The notes under the pieces are model-generated. The model did not search any database. It was not told the DNA's origin and saw only the letters and a list, made by a program, of their open reading frames with translations. 64,000 nucleotides of DNA from Roseburia hominis A2-183 (GTDB taxonomy: Bacteria > Bacillota > Clostridia > Lachnospirales > Lachnospiraceae), in contig NC_015977.1 of assembly GCF_000225345.1 (NCBI RefSeq), positions 2,649,501-2,713,500 of the forward strand, in the 5' to 3' direction. Positions 34,945-44,201 of this stretch are shown piece after piece (position 1 is the stretch's first letter; every line of letters begins with the position of its first letter). The position numbers and the translations under genes are program-made.

Positions 34945-36048
34945 TCATGCCTTTCCTGTTACATAATGCAGTGCATCAATACATCCCTTTGCCACTTCCT
35001 GGAAAGAAAATGCGTGCGCGAACTCATAGCTTTTCTGTCCCATCTCTGCAAGCCGCTTTTCATCCGCAAAAATCTGATCAATCTTCGCTGCAAAAGCAGC
35101 CGTGTCTTCCGGGTCTATAATACAGCCGTTTTCTCCTTCCTGTACCAGGTCAAACGCACCGTCCGCATATTTTGATGAGATTACAGGAAGAGACGCACAC
35201 ATTGCTTCCAGGATCACCAGTCCAAAGCAATCTTCTCTGGTCGGCAGGATAAATACATCTGCATTATGGTAAAGCTCCCGCAGCGGTTCTCCCTCAACAT
35301 ATCCCAGAAAGCGGATGCGGGATGTGATCCCAAGCTTTTTTGCCTGTTCCATCAGTGCTTCCTTCTCCTGCCCTTCACCTACGATCGTAAGGCAGATATC
35401 CTCCCTGGTCTGTGCAAGTGCCGGAAACAGCAGATCCAGTCCTTTTCTCTGAATCAGACTGCCCACATACAAAAGTTCTCTTCCACCATACTCCGTTTTC
35501 TTCTGCAGATATTTCTGAATATCCACCGTGAGATAGGAAATGAAACATTTTTTTTCATCTGCCCCATAAGCAATCTGCGCCTGTCTCGATGCCGTACTGC
35601 TCGCCACAAACGCTGCCGCACGCTTTATAATATAACTGCGGGACATACGCTGCACCTTTCCGATATTTTTTTCGGAATTTAATGTACCGTCTGTCCAGCT
35701 GATAAACGGAATCTTTTTTTTCTGACACCAGTGCACCGCTCGCAGGATCGTCGGATTATACTCCATGGCAAACACGAGATCCGGATGGATCTCCTGTAGT
35801 GTCTTTTCCACGCCGACCGGAAGAAATATATACCGGTCATCAAAACGTTTGCGGATGATGATCGTCTTTGACTTTAAAAAATGTGCATTTTTCAGTTCGG
35901 CAAGTTCCACACTCCACTTCCGGTTCTCCATTCCTGCACCGGAAAAAATAACATGAAACTCATATTCCGGATAATGCTCCTGCAAGTATGCAAAAAAATC
36001 CACACGATACGGAGATGGAATATTGGTGATAAATACAGCTTTTATCAT
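34945..36048 (-). CDS. glycosyltransferase family 4
   Basis: A 367-residue GT-B enzyme. VFITNIPSPYRVDFFAYLQE at the N-terminus is a common start of capsule GT4 enzymes. LLYVGSLIQRKGLDLLFPAL is the donor-domain motif, and REDCFGLVILEAMCASLPVI holds EX7E near residue 280. The start overlaps the stop of the upstream GT4 gene by four bases (ATGA), a sign of coupled translation. Two eight-base homopolymers (35548-35555 and 35714-35721) lie in the gene without breaking the frame. Confidence 0.9.
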   Translation of the reverse strand: MIKAVFITNIPSPYRVDFFAYLQEHYPEYEFHVIFSGAGMENRKWSVELAELKNAHFLKSKTIIIRKRFDDRYIFLPVGVEKTLQEIHPDLVFAMEYNPTILRAVHWCQKKKIPFISWTDGTLNSEKNIGKVQRMSRSYIIKRAAAFVASSTASRQAQIAYGADEKKCFISYLTVDIQKYLQKKTEYGGRELLYVGSLIQRKGLDLLFPALAQTREDICLTIVGEGQEKEALMEQAKKLGITSRIRFLGYVEGEPLRELYHNADVFILPTREDCFGLVILEAMCASLPVISSKYADGAFDLVQEGENGCIIDPEDTAAFAAKIDQIFADEKRLAEMGQKSYEFAHAFSFQEVAKGCIDALHYVTGKA

Positions 36049-37238
36049 TTTGATATATCCTCATAGATCTTTATTAGTTTCTGGTAATTATCCTCCGGGC
36101 GCAGCCTGTCGGCGTAAAAAGATCTCGCATTTTTCTTGAGCACAGACAGATCCATCGTGTCAAATTTTCTGACCTTCTCTGCCAGATCCTCCGATGAATT
36201 ATAGGTAAACTTCACGCCCGTAATCCCATCCTTTACCATACCTTCCATATTCCCGACCCTGCCCGCGATTACCGGAACACCATAAGAATACGCCTCAGCA
36301 ATGGTCATCGCAAACGCCTCATAACACTGCGATGTCATGATGACCGCCTTCGCCTGATAGAATTTCTCGGACATCTCCTCCTTCTGCAGATATCCAAGGA
36401 ATTTAACATTGTCCATATGATGCTCCTTGACATAAGTCTGCATCTCTTCCATCATCGGTCCGTTTCCCGCCACATAGAGTTTTTTATCCGGCAGTTTTTC
36501 AAATGCTTTTACTGCAATATCAATGCCCTTTAGTGCCTCCACACGACCGGCAAACAGGAAATATTCCTCCTCTGCCTGTACTTCATTCGGCACAATCTCT
36601 TCTGCAAAGGTAAAGTTCGGCTTGATGTAGACGCGGTCTGCCTTTACAATCTCGCGTCTGGTATCCAGGGACTCCAGCAGCTTTTTCCGGTTGAACTCCG
36701 TCAAACAGATAAAATTGACTTTCCGGTATGTCCCCACAAACCGGTGAATCTGTAAGATCGCCGCACTGACAAAAGACTGCAACTTGCTGTTGCGGTAGCA
36801 TTTGTGACGGATCGCGCAGTGCATTCCATGTGCCACGCACTCCTCGCAGATGACATTATCCCGGAAAAAGGAACCCGCCGGACAGAGCATACGAAAATTG
36901 TGCAGTGTCTGTACGACCGGAACCCTACAGCGGAATGCCGCATAGAACACTGACGGGCTGACCATCGTAAGCGTATTGTGCACATGTACGATGTCAATGT
37001 TGTTCTCACGGATCAGCCTTTTTACCTCACGATATGTTTTCAAGGAAAAGACTGCTGTAAACGGCAATAACAGCTTTCCAGCAATTCCCTTTTCATTCAG
37101 TTCACTGTTGGAACGGTAATAGGTGTAGACTTTGTGCCCATGCTCTTCCAGCAGACGTTTTTCATTGCGTACAACGACATCTTCTCCGCCCGGGATCTGA
37201 TAAAAATTGTGTATCTGTAAAATCCGGTAATTTTTCAT
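36045..37238 (-). CDS. glycosyltransferase family 4
   Basis: A 397-residue GT-B enzyme. RILQIHNFYQIPGGEDVVVR with its GGED motif is typical of a GT4 group with galactosyl- or mannosyltransferase members. LFAGRVEALKGIDIAVKAF begins the donor domain, and CYEAFAMTIAEAYSYGVPVI holds the EX7E pair. The middle CPAGSFFRDNVICEECV and CAIRHKCYRNS segments form a cysteine-rich insert often seen in this subgroup. The start has GAGGAAG upstream and lies seven bases after the Wzy gene. Confidence 0.9.
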   Translation of the reverse strand: MKNYRILQIHNFYQIPGGEDVVVRNEKRLLEEHGHKVYTYYRSNSELNEKGIAGKLLLPFTAVFSLKTYREVKRLIRENNIDIVHVHNTLTMVSPSVFYAAFRCRVPVVQTLHNFRMLCPAGSFFRDNVICEECVAHGMHCAIRHKCYRNSKLQSFVSAAILQIHRFVGTYRKVNFICLTEFNRKKLLESLDTRREIVKADRVYIKPNFTFAEEIVPNEVQAEEEYFLFAGRVEALKGIDIAVKAFEKLPDKKLYVAGNGPMMEEMQTYVKEHHMDNVKFLGYLQKEEMSEKFYQAKAVIMTSQCYEAFAMTIAEAYSYGVPVIAGRVGNMEGMVKDGITGVKFTYNSSEDLAEKVRKFDTMDLSVLKKNARSFYADRLRPEDNYQKLIKIYEDISK

Positions 37239-37245
37239 ATCTTCC

Positions 37246-38386
37246 TCATTTCTCTATGCCCGCAGTGTTCTGGTCCAGAATATCCGGATACAGCAGAATT
37301 CCACACAGAAGAATGAACGGATTCATAAAACCGTTCATTACAAACTGCTCTAACACTCCATAGAGTGCAAATGCCGTGATCATAGCCAATTCTTTATAAT
37401 GTCCCTCACGATAAAGGCGCATCAGTGTCTTCTGCACCAATACAAAGAAGAATACTGCAACAAGCCCGCCGCAATACAGGAATACATACATATAAGTATT
37501 ATCGATCAGTCCATAATACTCTCCGTAAAAGAGTTCCTGTACCCTCGGAAACAGAGAAACACCCTGTGCCTTATAGTAGCTGCTCATAATATAGCTTCTT
37601 CCCGATACCAGATGATTTAACAGGTGCATAAACGAGTTGCCTCCGTCATAAAAAATCATCACCAGAAGGCTGAAGATGGCTCCCGCCGGAACAGAAAGCG
37701 TAAAAATTACTTTATACCTGTCCTTTGCAATCTTCTCAAAAATGATCAGTGCCCAGGTAAAGAAAAATACCGCGATTCCTGTCCGGCAGAACGTGAGTTC
37801 ATAGAAGATCAGCGCCACAGCCGAAGTTCCGATGAACCACCAGAGATTTAATTTTTCATAATTATAGTATAACAAAAGCAGTATTGTCAAAAAAAACTGC
37901 CAGAAATGCCGTATTCGGTTCGTTCATGGCAAAACTGTACACCGGAATCTCCACATAATTGGTATCCGGTGTCGTCTTAAATCCGATGTCAAACACACCA
38001 AATGCCGAGCCCAGCACCAGAACAAACAGACAAAACACGCGCAGATAGACAGCAATCTGGATCATCTGCCGGAAACTACAGTTTTTCATGGCGATGATCG
38101 TCATAAACAACAACAGCCACGTATTCTGTTTGGTGATAACCGAGAGCATCAGACCGATCCCCAGCAACACCGCAATCCATGCAGTCTCACGTATGGTATA
38201 CTTTGTCGTGACAACCTTGATTGCCCAGAATGTCATGGCAAAAATAAAGAAAAACTTGTAGATATCATCCCCATGATCATAGGCAAATGCCTTCATGAGG
38301 ATATTGATCGCAAAATATCCATAAAAAGCTGCAATGCCGACTTTTTCCCAGTCACTTGTCCGTAAAATCGTTTTTATTTTTTCCAT
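37246..38386 (-). pseudogene. wzy: Wzy-type O-antigen/capsule polymerase interrupted by a frameshift at an eight-base homopolymer
   Basis: Two overlapping frames form one membrane protein. The 5' part (38386-37862, 174 residues) ends NTAFLAVFFDNTAFVIL and then stops. The 3' part (to 37246, 214 residues) opens only with a TTG in the overlap and has no ribosome site. Both switch at eight A residues at 37889-37896 (eight T in the coding strand). With seven T the join reads AVFLTILLLLYYNYE, giving one 379-residue protein with about ten membrane segments and a large exterior loop (GRSYIMSSYYKAQG), the normal size and shape of Wzy. It could be an inactive or phase-variable allele, a slippage-rescued gene or a sequencing error. 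Neighbours support a repeat-unit polymerase. Confidence 0.75.
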
Positions 38387-38419
38387 ATTGTCTGACTGCC
38401 TTCCTCATATCCCTGCTGC

Positions 38420-39205
38420 TTATTCGCTGATTCTGCAATACATGGCATAGTTCTCGTCGATCACAGCGACTTTCTCATACCCATAGCCGCGCAAATCTTC
38501 CGGTATCTGATGAAATGACGTATTAAATACAATGTATCTGCAGTTCGTTTCCTTCGCAATGTCCGTAATCAGTTCCACATCCGGGTTCTCTTTCGACATC
38601 TCCTCATAGACCTGCATCTCCCGATCGCCGATGATCGAGATAAATCCGCCGGCATTCCTTCCATATAAAAGACATGCGGCCGAAGAATACTGCCTGATAT
38701 CACAGAGCAGTTCATTCGGGACAATCATTGTCTCCTGCCATCCCTCCAGATGTGCCTGCACATAATCGCAGATTCCCATCACTGCATCCGGAAGTTCATA
38801 AAGATTCTCTCTCTCCGAGTAAGTCTCTGCCGATAAGACCGGGCGTCCGTTCACTGCAATACAGACACACGCCAGCACCAGTGCCACCATGCGCCATACG
38901 TTTTTCCGAAACCGGAACAGAATCCTCGTCAGAGTGTAGGCAATCACGAAAGAGCAGGGGAGCATCCAGAGTAGTCGCCAGTAGATGCCACTTAAAAACC
39001 GGGTGCCAATATACTGATAAAAAAACGGATTAAAGAAAAACAGACCGACCAGCACCGATGGCCAGAACAGCTTATTCCGTTCTTCCCTTCCAAGGAAAAA
39101 ACAGCAGAGTGATGCCGCTGCAAACAATACAAAGTGAATAGCGCCCACTCTTCCCCCTATGAAGTTCAGAAATTCTCCCCAGACACCCAACATGTATGTC
39201 ATCAT
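38420..39205 (-). CDS. membrane protein, C-terminal partner of a split GT-C-like pair (second pair)
   Basis: A 261-residue protein. Four or five membrane segments lie in residues 1-130, followed by a soluble domain (residues about 135-261) ending FNTSFHQIPEDLRGYGYEKV. It is paralogous to 24161-24934 in layout and sequence style (for example RLVFGRENINPE there against CLLYGRNAGGFIS here, both after a stretch on recent residence). GAGG lies nine bases before ATG 39205. The preceding gene stops seven bases upstream in the same frame. The two would together make a normal-length GT-C enzyme with its exterior C-terminal domain. Function inferred only. Confidence 0.65.
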   Translation of the reverse strand: MMTYMLGVWGEFLNFIGGRVGAIHFVLFAAASLCCFFLGREERNKLFWPSVLVGLFFFNPFFYQYIGTRFLSGIYWRLLWMLPCSFVIAYTLTRILFRFRKNVWRMVALVLACVCIAVNGRPVLSAETYSERENLYELPDAVMGICDYVQAHLEGWQETMIVPNELLCDIRQYSSAACLLYGRNAGGFISIIGDREMQVYEEMSKENPDVELITDIAKETNCRYIVFNTSFHQIPEDLRGYGYEKVAVIDENYAMYCRISE

Positions 39206-39211
39206 TTTCTC

Positions 39212-40276
39212 TTACCTCAAATAGTACAATAGATACATTCCACACGGAACTGCTGCCAGAAAAATCATAAGTGTCTTTTTCCAGTCCCTGTGACAGCAGA
39301 AATCCACAAAACCGTAGATTCCAAGCAGAATCGGTGTCGTGATAATTCCGACTCCCGACAACAGACACGCTCCCACAGCTGCCACATAAAACAGGGGCAG
39401 CCATCTTTTCTCATAATCCGGCCTCATCACACGATAAAACAGATAGAAAAACAGCGGGATCATAAAACCGGCGCAGACTGCCTTTCCCTGCCAGATCCGA
39501 AGCAGGATCATCGATGCCAGCGTATGCGTCGATGTATATCCCCACAGGTAAATCACTGACAGCAGGATCAGAAAAACGCCTGTCTTTTCCCAGTCACCGT
39601 CAAACAGTTTCTGCCCGATCAGTGTATAGAGTGCATAGCACAGAAGGATCAGGAAAAACGGCAGATATGCATGGGAAAGTACTGCCGGAGCGATTCCTCC
39701 ATCGTATGCCATCATTGCCACGAACATCGTCCACGGTGAGGTCAGATCCTTGCGCACCTCCCCGGTATCCCAGTACATAAAATCTGCCGTGATCGTATCC
39801 TCGCGGTACATGCTCCCATGTACTACCGCCGATACTTCCTCCGCAATAAACCTCGCATCATCATCATCACTGTGCTGATATCTCGCCGGGATATATGCCT
39901 GTAACAGGATCAACACCGCCGCAGCAATGCCAATTACAGCCGTCCACGCTGTCATCTTCTGCCGTTTTCCCCGGTCATCCCGTTTTCCGCTTTTCTGGAT
40001 TTCCCTGCCACAGAGCAAGATCAGGGAAATCACCGAGAGCACCTCCAGCAAGATTTTCCACAGCATAACCGCTTCGTACAATGTGCGCTGCAATGCCACC
40101 ATCGGAACCAGCAGCAGCTGTGCCACAGCCAGCATGGTCGTAAAGCCGAGCACCCAGGCATGCAGAAACCGGTTTACCGTTCCCTCAAGCTGTAACAAGT
40201 GTACCCAGAAACTGCCGATCAGCACCGGGACAAAAAGCAGTGCACAACTCAGATAGAGAACGTCACTACCCTTCAT
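39212..40276 (-). CDS. membrane protein, N-terminal partner of a split GT-C-like pair (second pair)
   Basis: From ATG 40276 (AGGGG nine bases upstream, overlapping the end of the chain-length gene by eleven bases) the protein has 354 residues and about ten membrane segments. The exterior loop near residue 120 carries HSDDDDARFIAEEVSAVV, an acidic cluster matching the LQSDADDAYYVG loop of 24943-25992. A further exterior stretch reads YWDTGEVRKDLTSPWTMF against HPYLGTPVKLKTMANYVLSP in the paralogue. It ends in a membrane segment LLYYLR, just before the start of its partner gene. A polyprenyl-sugar-using membrane transferase is the best guess. Confidence 0.68.
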   Translation of the reverse strand: MKGSDVLYLSCALLFVPVLIGSFWVHLLQLEGTVNRFLHAWVLGFTTMLAVAQLLLVPMVALQRTLYEAVMLWKILLEVLSVISLILLCGREIQKSGKRDDRGKRQKMTAWTAVIGIAAAVLILLQAYIPARYQHSDDDDARFIAEEVSAVVHGSMYREDTITADFMYWDTGEVRKDLTSPWTMFVAMMAYDGGIAPAVLSHAYLPFFLILLCYALYTLIGQKLFDGDWEKTGVFLILLSVIYLWGYTSTHTLASMILLRIWQGKAVCAGFMIPLFFYLFYRVMRPDYEKRWLPLFYVAAVGACLLSGVGIITTPILLGIYGFVDFCCHRDWKKTLMIFLAAVPCGMYLLYYLR

Positions 40277-41573
40277 ATACCAGAACCCCTTCAATTGTGA
40301 TTTCCTGCGCATCTGCCGTATTCTTCAGGCGACACAGCATCTCATTGTCCACACCGCTTCTTGTGCATACGACAAAACTACTGTTGCAAAGCCTGGAAGC
40401 CGCATAAGCATCTGCACTTGCTCCTGCATTTGGGCTGTTAATAACAATATAATCATATTTTTCGCTCATCTCGTTTAAATAAGCGGCGAATTTTTCATGC
40501 ATCACAACATCAAAATTCTTTTCCTCTGCCGTATCACGACATATAGTATCCAGATAACCATTCAATGCACTCGGTACCGGCTCTCCGCTCTCCCCAAGAA
40601 TATATTGACTAATTGAATTTTTCGCATCTTTTCCCTCTGCATCGATAGCCAGATCTATAAACAGTGTTTTCTTCTGCTCATTTGCGCAGCTGAATGCAAG
40701 CTTTAAAGCAGCGTCTCTCCTCACGGTTCCAATCGGAATGCAATTAATGCGCATGCATCCGTTTGTTCTTTCTTTCATATGCTTTCGTAAGAATAAAGAA
40801 ACCTTTTTGTATACTTCCTCCTCACTGACCTTTCGTGTTTTCACATCGTCAATCACCGGCACGTCCAGAATCTGGCATACCTCCTCAGCACTCTTTGGTT
40901 TTCTATATAACACAAGCCAAAAAGAGTATAATGCCACTTCTGCAATAATTCCCAATAAAAATCCGGCAACCAGTCCCTTCATCACACCACGGTTGAAATC
41001 GTCCTCAGAAATAAAGTAGTTCTCTACCTTTTTATTCTCCTGACTTGCATACGGTGCATCGATCACAGAAAAGCACTCCTGTCCGTTAAGTTCTGTTGCA
41101 CTCTCTGCTGTTGCATCCACAACCGCCTGTGCAAACACAATGGCATCCTCTTCCTCTGCAATACTGAAATCTCCAGTATCAATCGGATACTGTAAATAGA
41201 GCAGCACAATATCTCCTGTCTCTTCCTGCGCCATCCGAAACAGGGCCTGATAAGTCTTATAGTCAATATCACAGCCAAGTTTTTCTTTTACCTTTTCAAA
41301 GGTACGGTTGCTTTCCGCGATACGAATGAGATTATTTGCACGCTCAGTGGAACTCTCATCACTGTACGTCTGCACATATAAGGTTGCCACAACCTGTCTG
41401 ACGTTCTCATAAATATTCTGCTCCAGATACGGTTCGAGAGATTTGTACTTATATCCACCAAGGACTACTGCGCACACCACTGCACAGATCAATGCAAGCC
41501 ACCATCTGCGTAGATTACATTGAATAATCTCCGCTATACTGTATTCCCTGTCTAACTGATACTTCTGGTTCAT
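40266..41573 (-). CDS. polysaccharide co-polymerase (Wzz/CpsC-like) fused to a degenerate BY-kinase-like domain
   Basis: A 435-residue protein. Residues about 20-45 and 195-220 are two membrane segments flanking an exterior chain-length-determinant domain (Wzz/CpsC type). The cytoplasmic C-terminus (residues about 225-435) resembles the CpsD/BY-kinase ATPase: FIDLAIDAEG stands where the Walker A' motif is expected and YDYIVINSPNAG where Walker B is expected. The Walker A P-loop is lost (CIPIGTVRRDAALKLA has no GKT), the Walker B Asp is Asn, and there is no terminal tyrosine cluster. It probably regulates glycan length without kinase activity. It lies between the second initiating transferase and the second GT-C pair. 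Confidence 0.82.
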   Translation of the reverse strand: MNQKYQLDREYSIAEIIQCNLRRWWLALICAVVCAVVLGGYKYKSLEPYLEQNIYENVRQVVATLYVQTYSDESSTERANNLIRIAESNRTFEKVKEKLGCDIDYKTYQALFRMAQEETGDIVLLYLQYPIDTGDFSIAEEEDAIVFAQAVVDATAESATELNGQECFSVIDAPYASQENKKVENYFISEDDFNRGVMKGLVAGFLLGIIAEVALYSFWLVLYRKPKSAEEVCQILDVPVIDDVKTRKVSEEEVYKKVSLFLRKHMKERTNGCMRINCIPIGTVRRDAALKLAFSCANEQKKTLFIDLAIDAEGKDAKNSISQYILGESGEPVPSALNGYLDTICRDTAEEKNFDVVMHEKFAAYLNEMSEKYDYIVINSPNAGASADAYAASRLCNSSFVVCTRSGVDNEMLCRLKNTADAQEITIEGVLVYEG

Positions 41574-41587
41574 ATGATTCTGCCTCC

Positions 41588-43009
41588 TTATTCTCCACCT
41601 TTTTCAAATACAACCTTGATCGTCTTTAGTATGATTTTGATATCCAATCCAATACTCCAGTTGTCGATATACTGCACATCCAGTTTTACGACATCTTCAA
41701 AATCTTTGATTTCATTTCTTCCACTCACCTGCCAAAGTCCTGTAATTCCAGGCTTTGCACTCAGTCTGCGCTTCTGATGAGATTCGTACTGCCGGAACTC
41801 ATCCACTGTCGGTGGTCTTGTTCCCACCAGACTCATATCGCCCTTTAATACATTGTAGAATTGCGGCAGTTCATCAATGCTGGTCTTCCGGATAAATTTT
41901 CCCACTTTCGTGATACGCGGATCATCTTTCATCTTGAACATAAAGCCGTTCATTTCATTCTGACTCTCCAGTTCTTTTTTGCGCTCCTCCGCATCCCTGT
42001 ACATGGAGCGGAACTTATAGATCTTGAAAAACCGACCATTCCTCCCGACCCGCTTCTGTGCAAAAAACAGCGGTCCCGGTGACTCGATCAAAAGCGGCGG
42101 TGCCAGAAATACTGTTACGACTGCTGTGATTGCCAGTCCGACAATCGCTCCTGCGATATCCATCAGACGCTTGACAAATAACATTTTCCAGTCGTAATAC
42201 TGATTGGAAAATGTTACGACGGGTACATTGCCCATCATATTAAAACTCTTATGATACTCATCAAAATGACGCAGCAGTTCGATCGTTATATGAACCGTTG
42301 CTCCCATATTTTCAAAATTATTGACAACCTCTGCCAGTGATTCCCCCGTATCGTAAGGTACATTGATAAATACTTCATCCACAATCTGTTCCTTCACATA
42401 CTGGTACATGGTATCGTAAGTTGCCACGACCGGAATTCCCTCATACCATCTGCCAATCTGATTGTCATCAATGACCGCGATTCCGGTCAGGCGGTGTGCC
42501 CAGTCCTTCGCATTTTCGATCTCTGTCAGTGTATCCAGCACACGGTCCACAGTTGTGACCAGAAAAATCTGGCTGGTTCCTCTTTTATTCCTATAGATCT
42601 TTAGAAGGTAATACTTGATCGCGGCATGGGTTATAAAAAACAGTATCAGATTAACCACTGCAATACAGAAATACACTCCACGGGAAGCATCTGCATTATT
42701 GTGCTGCAAAAAAATTGTCAGTGCCGTCACAAAGATCATGACTACGCTGGCTTCCACTGCCGCCATAAAATCCCTTGCCAGGTTCCGTCGTATAAAATTC
42801 TTCTCAATGTCCGAAAACAGAAGCACCAGCATGTAGATGACCATTACCACTCCGAAGCTTTCCATCAGCTCGGTCTTCATATTTATTACCGACACATTCC
42901 GGTAACGCACCAGCCACAGATAACCTCCGAAGAAATAGCTGATGACAAAACATACCAGATCCGCCAGAAACAGCACCACTGTCTGGATCTTTTCTTTTGA
43001 TTGGTACAT
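41588..43009 (-). CDS. initiating polyprenyl-phosphate sugar-1-phosphate transferase (CpsE-like), second copy
   Basis: A 473-residue protein with four or five N-terminal membrane segments, a middle nucleotide-binding-like domain (VLDTLTEIENAKDWAHRLTG...IPVVATYDTMY) and the bacterial sugar transferase domain with KRLMDIAGAIVGLAITAVVT, IYKFRSMYRDAEERKKEL, IDELPQFYNVLKGDMSLVGT and GLWQVSGRNEIKDF. It is more like CpsE/WbaP than the copy at 22651-24000, which differs in the middle domain. It precedes the chain-length gene by 15 bases, as in many Wzy-type capsule operons. It presumably starts a different repeat unit from the first copy. Confidence 0.93.
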   Translation of the reverse strand: MYQSKEKIQTVVLFLADLVCFVISYFFGGYLWLVRYRNVSVINMKTELMESFGVVMVIYMLVLLFSDIEKNFIRRNLARDFMAAVEASVVMIFVTALTIFLQHNNADASRGVYFCIAVVNLILFFITHAAIKYYLLKIYRNKRGTSQIFLVTTVDRVLDTLTEIENAKDWAHRLTGIAVIDDNQIGRWYEGIPVVATYDTMYQYVKEQIVDEVFINVPYDTGESLAEVVNNFENMGATVHITIELLRHFDEYHKSFNMMGNVPVVTFSNQYYDWKMLFVKRLMDIAGAIVGLAITAVVTVFLAPPLLIESPGPLFFAQKRVGRNGRFFKIYKFRSMYRDAEERKKELESQNEMNGFMFKMKDDPRITKVGKFIRKTSIDELPQFYNVLKGDMSLVGTRPPTVDEFRQYESHQKRRLSAKPGITGLWQVSGRNEIKDFEDVVKLDVQYIDNWSIGLDIKIILKTIKVVFEKGGE

Positions 43010-43023
43010 ATCAATTCCTCACT

Positions 43024-44196
43024 TTATCCCTCATAGATGATCTCACGGTTTCCCATGGAAAAATGAATACTCCATTTCTGTCCTGCCGGCAGAATCCACA
43101 CACAGTCAAACCCAAACTGTGGGCGATCCACACGCCGGAGCTTTAACGCTTCTGCCACATCTGCCCGGTCACTCCGGGTTACATCTGCCCGGATCTGCTT
43201 TTCATCCGGACCATATATCCGGATATTAACCGGAATGCACCTTCCGTCCAGACATTTTGCCAGTGCCCATCCACTGCAGATCACACTCCCATCCTGCCGT
43301 TCCAGTCGATCGATATGATACAGCAGCCTGCGCACCCGGATCCATCGGGATTCTTTCACCACTTCTCCGTCTGTTGTCTGCTCTCCGGCAAGAAGCTCTT
43401 CAAACGGTATGACTTTTGTTCCCATAATGCGCTGCATATTGCGCACCGGAAAACCTCCTTCCAGCAGATACTCCTGAAAATGTGTCTCCCACTCTGCAAA
43501 CTGTGCCGCTTCTTCCACGGTAATGTCCACCATCGCAAGCCACTCCGAAAGGTCTCTTCCCTGAGCCTTGAAAATCTGGTAATAAGCAAAATAGATGGCA
43601 CGATAGAGAACAAACTTCTTGGGAACCGGAAATGGAAATGTCCACTCGTAGTCAATAACGGTCCAGTCTGCCGATACATCCAAAACCGTCCCGCCATTCC
43701 CCGTCTCCACGAAGATATTGGAAAAGATCATATCCACATCACTCACATCCGCACAGATGTACGCATTCTCCTGTCCTGCCGGGCCAAAAACATTCCGGAA
43801 TTCCTCCGTCACAGTAAACGGGCTGTCTCCCCCCGCCTCCATCAAGCGTCTGCCATATAGACGTATGATTGTCTCTACTGTGCTCCAGTCGCCCTGCCGG
43901 AAACTGCGCTCGATCATGCTCTGTAAGGTCTCCCCCCTCACAAACGGAGAGCTGACCCGGCTTCCCGCCTGTAATTCTTCCACTTCACAGGGGCAAAAAC
44001 GGATCCGACTGCCGCGATAGGCTTCCTGCAGCTGCCGGAAGCACTCTTCTATCCGCCGTACATGCGGATCCGCCGCCTTCGTTCCGGCATATTTATATAC
44101 TGTTTTTCTTCCGGCAACATCTACCACGATGTCTGTCCGGATGCGGAATCGTTCTGCCCGCTCGTTGGAATATTTGGAATAAATCGTTCTATCCAA
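43024..44196 (-). CDS. kinase-like protein with C-terminal carbohydrate-locus domain (candidate WbdD-like terminator kinase)
   Basis: A 390-residue protein with a TTG start at 44196, ten bases after GGAGG. No later start is well placed. The order of motifs suggests a protein-kinase-like fold: KTVYKYAGT (beta-3 Lys), RRIEECFRQL (helix C Glu), PFVRGETLQSMIER (hinge), SDVDMIFSNIFV near residue 155 (catalytic-loop-like) and WTVIDYEWTFP near residue 185 (DFG-like). Residues about 290-390 are a beta-rich domain (DGSVICSGWALAK...RCIPVNIRIYG) seen at the ends of other capsule-locus proteins. The methyltransferase upstream ends six bases before the start. Together they recall E. coli WbdD, which methylates and phosphorylates the chain end. 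The kinase call is by motif order only. Confidence 0.55.
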   Translation of the reverse strand: MDRTIYSKYSNERAERFRIRTDIVVDVAGRKTVYKYAGTKAADPHVRRIEECFRQLQEAYRGSRIRFCPCEVEELQAGSRVSSPFVRGETLQSMIERSFRQGDWSTVETIIRLYGRRLMEAGGDSPFTVTEEFRNVFGPAGQENAYICADVSDVDMIFSNIFVETGNGGTVLDVSADWTVIDYEWTFPFPVPKKFVLYRAIYFAYYQIFKAQGRDLSEWLAMVDITVEEAAQFAEWETHFQEYLLEGGFPVRNMQRIMGTKVIPFEELLAGEQTTDGEVVKESRWIRVRRLLYHIDRLERQDGSVICSGWALAKCLDGRCIPVNIRIYGPDEKQIRADVTRSDRADVAEALKLRRVDRPQFGFDCVWILPAGQKWSIHFSMGNREIIYEG

Positions 44197-44201
44197 CCGC
44201 T

